Translations under genes and position numbers: made by a program
NCBI GenBank assembly: GCA_017476305.1
Contig: JAFVAA010000025.1
Coordinates: forward strand, 1 to 5,814
Source of the DNA: Lachnospiraceae bacterium
Lineage (GTDB): Bacteria > Bacillota > Clostridia > Lachnospirales > Lachnospiraceae
Reading direction: 5' to 3'
Length of the DNA: 5,814 nucleotides
The notes under the pieces: model-generated
What the model was told of the DNA's origin: nothing
What the model saw: the letters and a program-made list of their open reading frames with translations, nothing else
Database searches by the model: none
Shown here: one piece after another, positions 5,151 through 5,814 of the stretch
Layout: each line of letters starts with the position of its first letter
How positions within the stretch are numbered: position 1 is the stretch's first letter

Positions 5151-5258
5151 ATGCTGAACGCATCTAAAATTCAGAAGTTTATTAATGAGTATGAAGTGAA
5201 TCGAAAACATGAAGACAATAGTCGATGTGAAATATCTTTAGCTGAGGAAATGAGGTGA
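5151..5258 (+). CDS. Possible 35-aa unknown peptide
   Basis: The ATG lies 2 nt after the preceding stop. The peptide MLNASKIQKFINEYEVNRKH... is charged and helical and ends at TGA 5256-5258. The nearest Shine-Dalgarno-like AGGA (5134-5137) is 13 nt upstream, too far for strong initiation, although coupling to the preceding stop is possible. No family is recognised. It may be a real micro-gene of the string or chance open frame. Confidence 0.25.
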   Translation: MLNASKIQKFINEYEVNRKHEDNSRCEISLAEEMR

Positions 5259-5262
5259 GGCA

Positions 5263-5367
5263 TTGGCTGAAAAGGAAAAGACAAGTGCAAGCAATCTTGA
5301 ATTAGGCGGAATCCTTTACACAATCAGTAAAAAGCTGTATAATAAAAGATATTATATGCATGAATAA
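5263..5367 (+). CDS. Possible 34-aa TTG-start peptide
   Basis: From TTG 5263 the frame gives MAEKEKTSASNLELGGILYTISKKLYNKRYYMHE and stops at 5365-5367. AGGTGAGG just upstream (5253-5260) could serve as a ribosome binding site. Against it, the 3' half is overlapped by a near-consensus promoter (5315-5343) and the peptide is unrecognised. Low confidence. Confidence 0.2.
   Translation: MAEKEKTSASNLELGGILYTISKKLYNKRYYMHE
5315..5343 (+). promoter_or_regulatory. Near-consensus sigma-A promoter for the exported protein
   Basis: TTTACA (5315-5320) and TATAAT (5338-5343) are separated by 17 nt, so one mismatch from consensus with ideal spacing. The start site would fall near 5350, giving a leader of about 34 nt before ATG 5384. 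No operator-like palindrome is evident around it. It separates the exported-protein gene from the upstream micro-ORF string. Confidence 0.7.
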
Positions 5368-5383
5368 GGAAAGGAGCCGAACA

Positions 5384-5814
5384 ATGAAAAAAAGCAGAAT
5401 ATCAAATTTTATTATGCTGTACATATTGTTTTTAGTATTTGTTTTTCCTATATCATTTGGAGATTTAGGTAAAGTAGAAGCAGCAGAATTTCAAGGTGAA
5501 GTGGACGAGGATACTATTGTAGAGATTATGAATGCAAAACCTTCAGAAACCAATGTGGGAGGATACAGCATTGATGCGATAACCCAGGCGGGAATGGGTA
5601 AAAATTTTGATCATCCATTATATAGTCTGAATATAGTTGTACTATCCTGCAGCACCGGGTATGATCAGGAATTGAATGGGTCTGCCGGAGAGATTGTTTT
5701 GCAATATAAATTTATGCCTAAGGTGGATGGTTTTTATAAATTTAGATATGATGATCTCTTAGCTGAAGGTATATGGACGGATGCATTAGGGAATACAATA
5801 CCTTTTGTAAAAGA
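5384..5814 (+). CDS. Exported protein of unknown function, 3' end outside window
   Basis: The first 143 codons are present and the frame is still open at the window edge. ATG 5384 has AGGAG (5372-5376) 7 nt upstream. The N-terminus is a classical Sec signal peptide: KKSR (2-5), a hydrophobic core (FIMLYILFLVFVFPISF, 9-25), and a likely signal peptidase I site at VEA-A (after residue 33). There is no lipobox cysteine, so it is not a lipoprotein. The visible mature part (GYSIDAITQAGMGKNF, GEIVLQYKFMPKVDGFYKFRYDDLL, WTDALGNTIPF) looks beta-rich, as in extracellular adhesive or carbohydrate-binding modules, possibly cohesin-like, but I cannot assign a family. C-terminal anchoring (LPxTG, dockerin or repeats) would lie beyond the window. 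It is probably secreted or cell-surface. Confidence 0.75.
   Translation, partial: MKKSRISNFIMLYILFLVFVFPISFGDLGKVEAAEFQGEVDEDTIVEIMNAKPSETNVGGYSIDAITQAGMGKNFDHPLYSLNIVVLSCSTGYDQELNGSAGEIVLQYKFMPKVDGFYKFRYDDLLAEGIWTDALGNTIPFVK

Overview
The window reads as accessory DNA from a moderate-GC, Gram-positive anaerobe, most likely a Clostridia/Lachnospiraceae-type gut Firmicute. Pointers are the strong AGGAGG-type ribosome binding sites, a TnpV-family protein of clostridial mobile elements, a Firmicute-type ParM actin, and a DUF1858-DUF438-hemerythrin-PAS protein next to a Crp/Fnr regulator. No rRNA, tRNA, transposase, integrase, relaxase or CRISPR array is visible.

Bases 1-1956 form a plus-strand cluster: a TnpV-family protein, a ParM-like segregation ATPase and a small ribbon-helix-helix-like protein that is the likely ParR adaptor. 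Together they look like a type II (actin-based) partition cassette from a plasmid or integrative/conjugative element.

Bases 1957-2541 hold no convincing gene but are dense with structure. There are five copies of TGATACCA in both orientations, which is a candidate centromere for ParR. A long-stem terminator lies at 2090-2139. An 85-nt nested palindrome at 2140-2224 could fold as a three-way junction and might be an oriT-like or other single-strand-recognised site. Last comes a possible small RNA unit with its own promoter (2335-2363), two internal hairpins and a T6 terminator (2500-2543).

Bases 2542-4792 hold a divergent pair: a minus-strand Crp/Fnr-family regulator and a plus-strand four-domain DUF438/hemerythrin/PAS protein. 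Between them is a perfect 7-bp-arm palindrome. Its centre lies 32 bp from the centre of the plus-strand TATAAT, the spacing of a class II CRP/FNR activator site (about -41.5). The regulator probably controls the sensor-like protein and perhaps itself. Redox, NO or iron stress is the likely theme by family, but no ligand can be read from the sequence.

Bases 4789-5367 carry a string of very short plus-strand reading frames. The first overlaps the upstream stop codon (ATGA), and the second lies in the same frame just beyond a TGA. Their products are not recognised and some may be relics. A near-consensus promoter at 5315-5343 then starts a separate unit encoding an exported protein (5384 onward) that runs off the window end.
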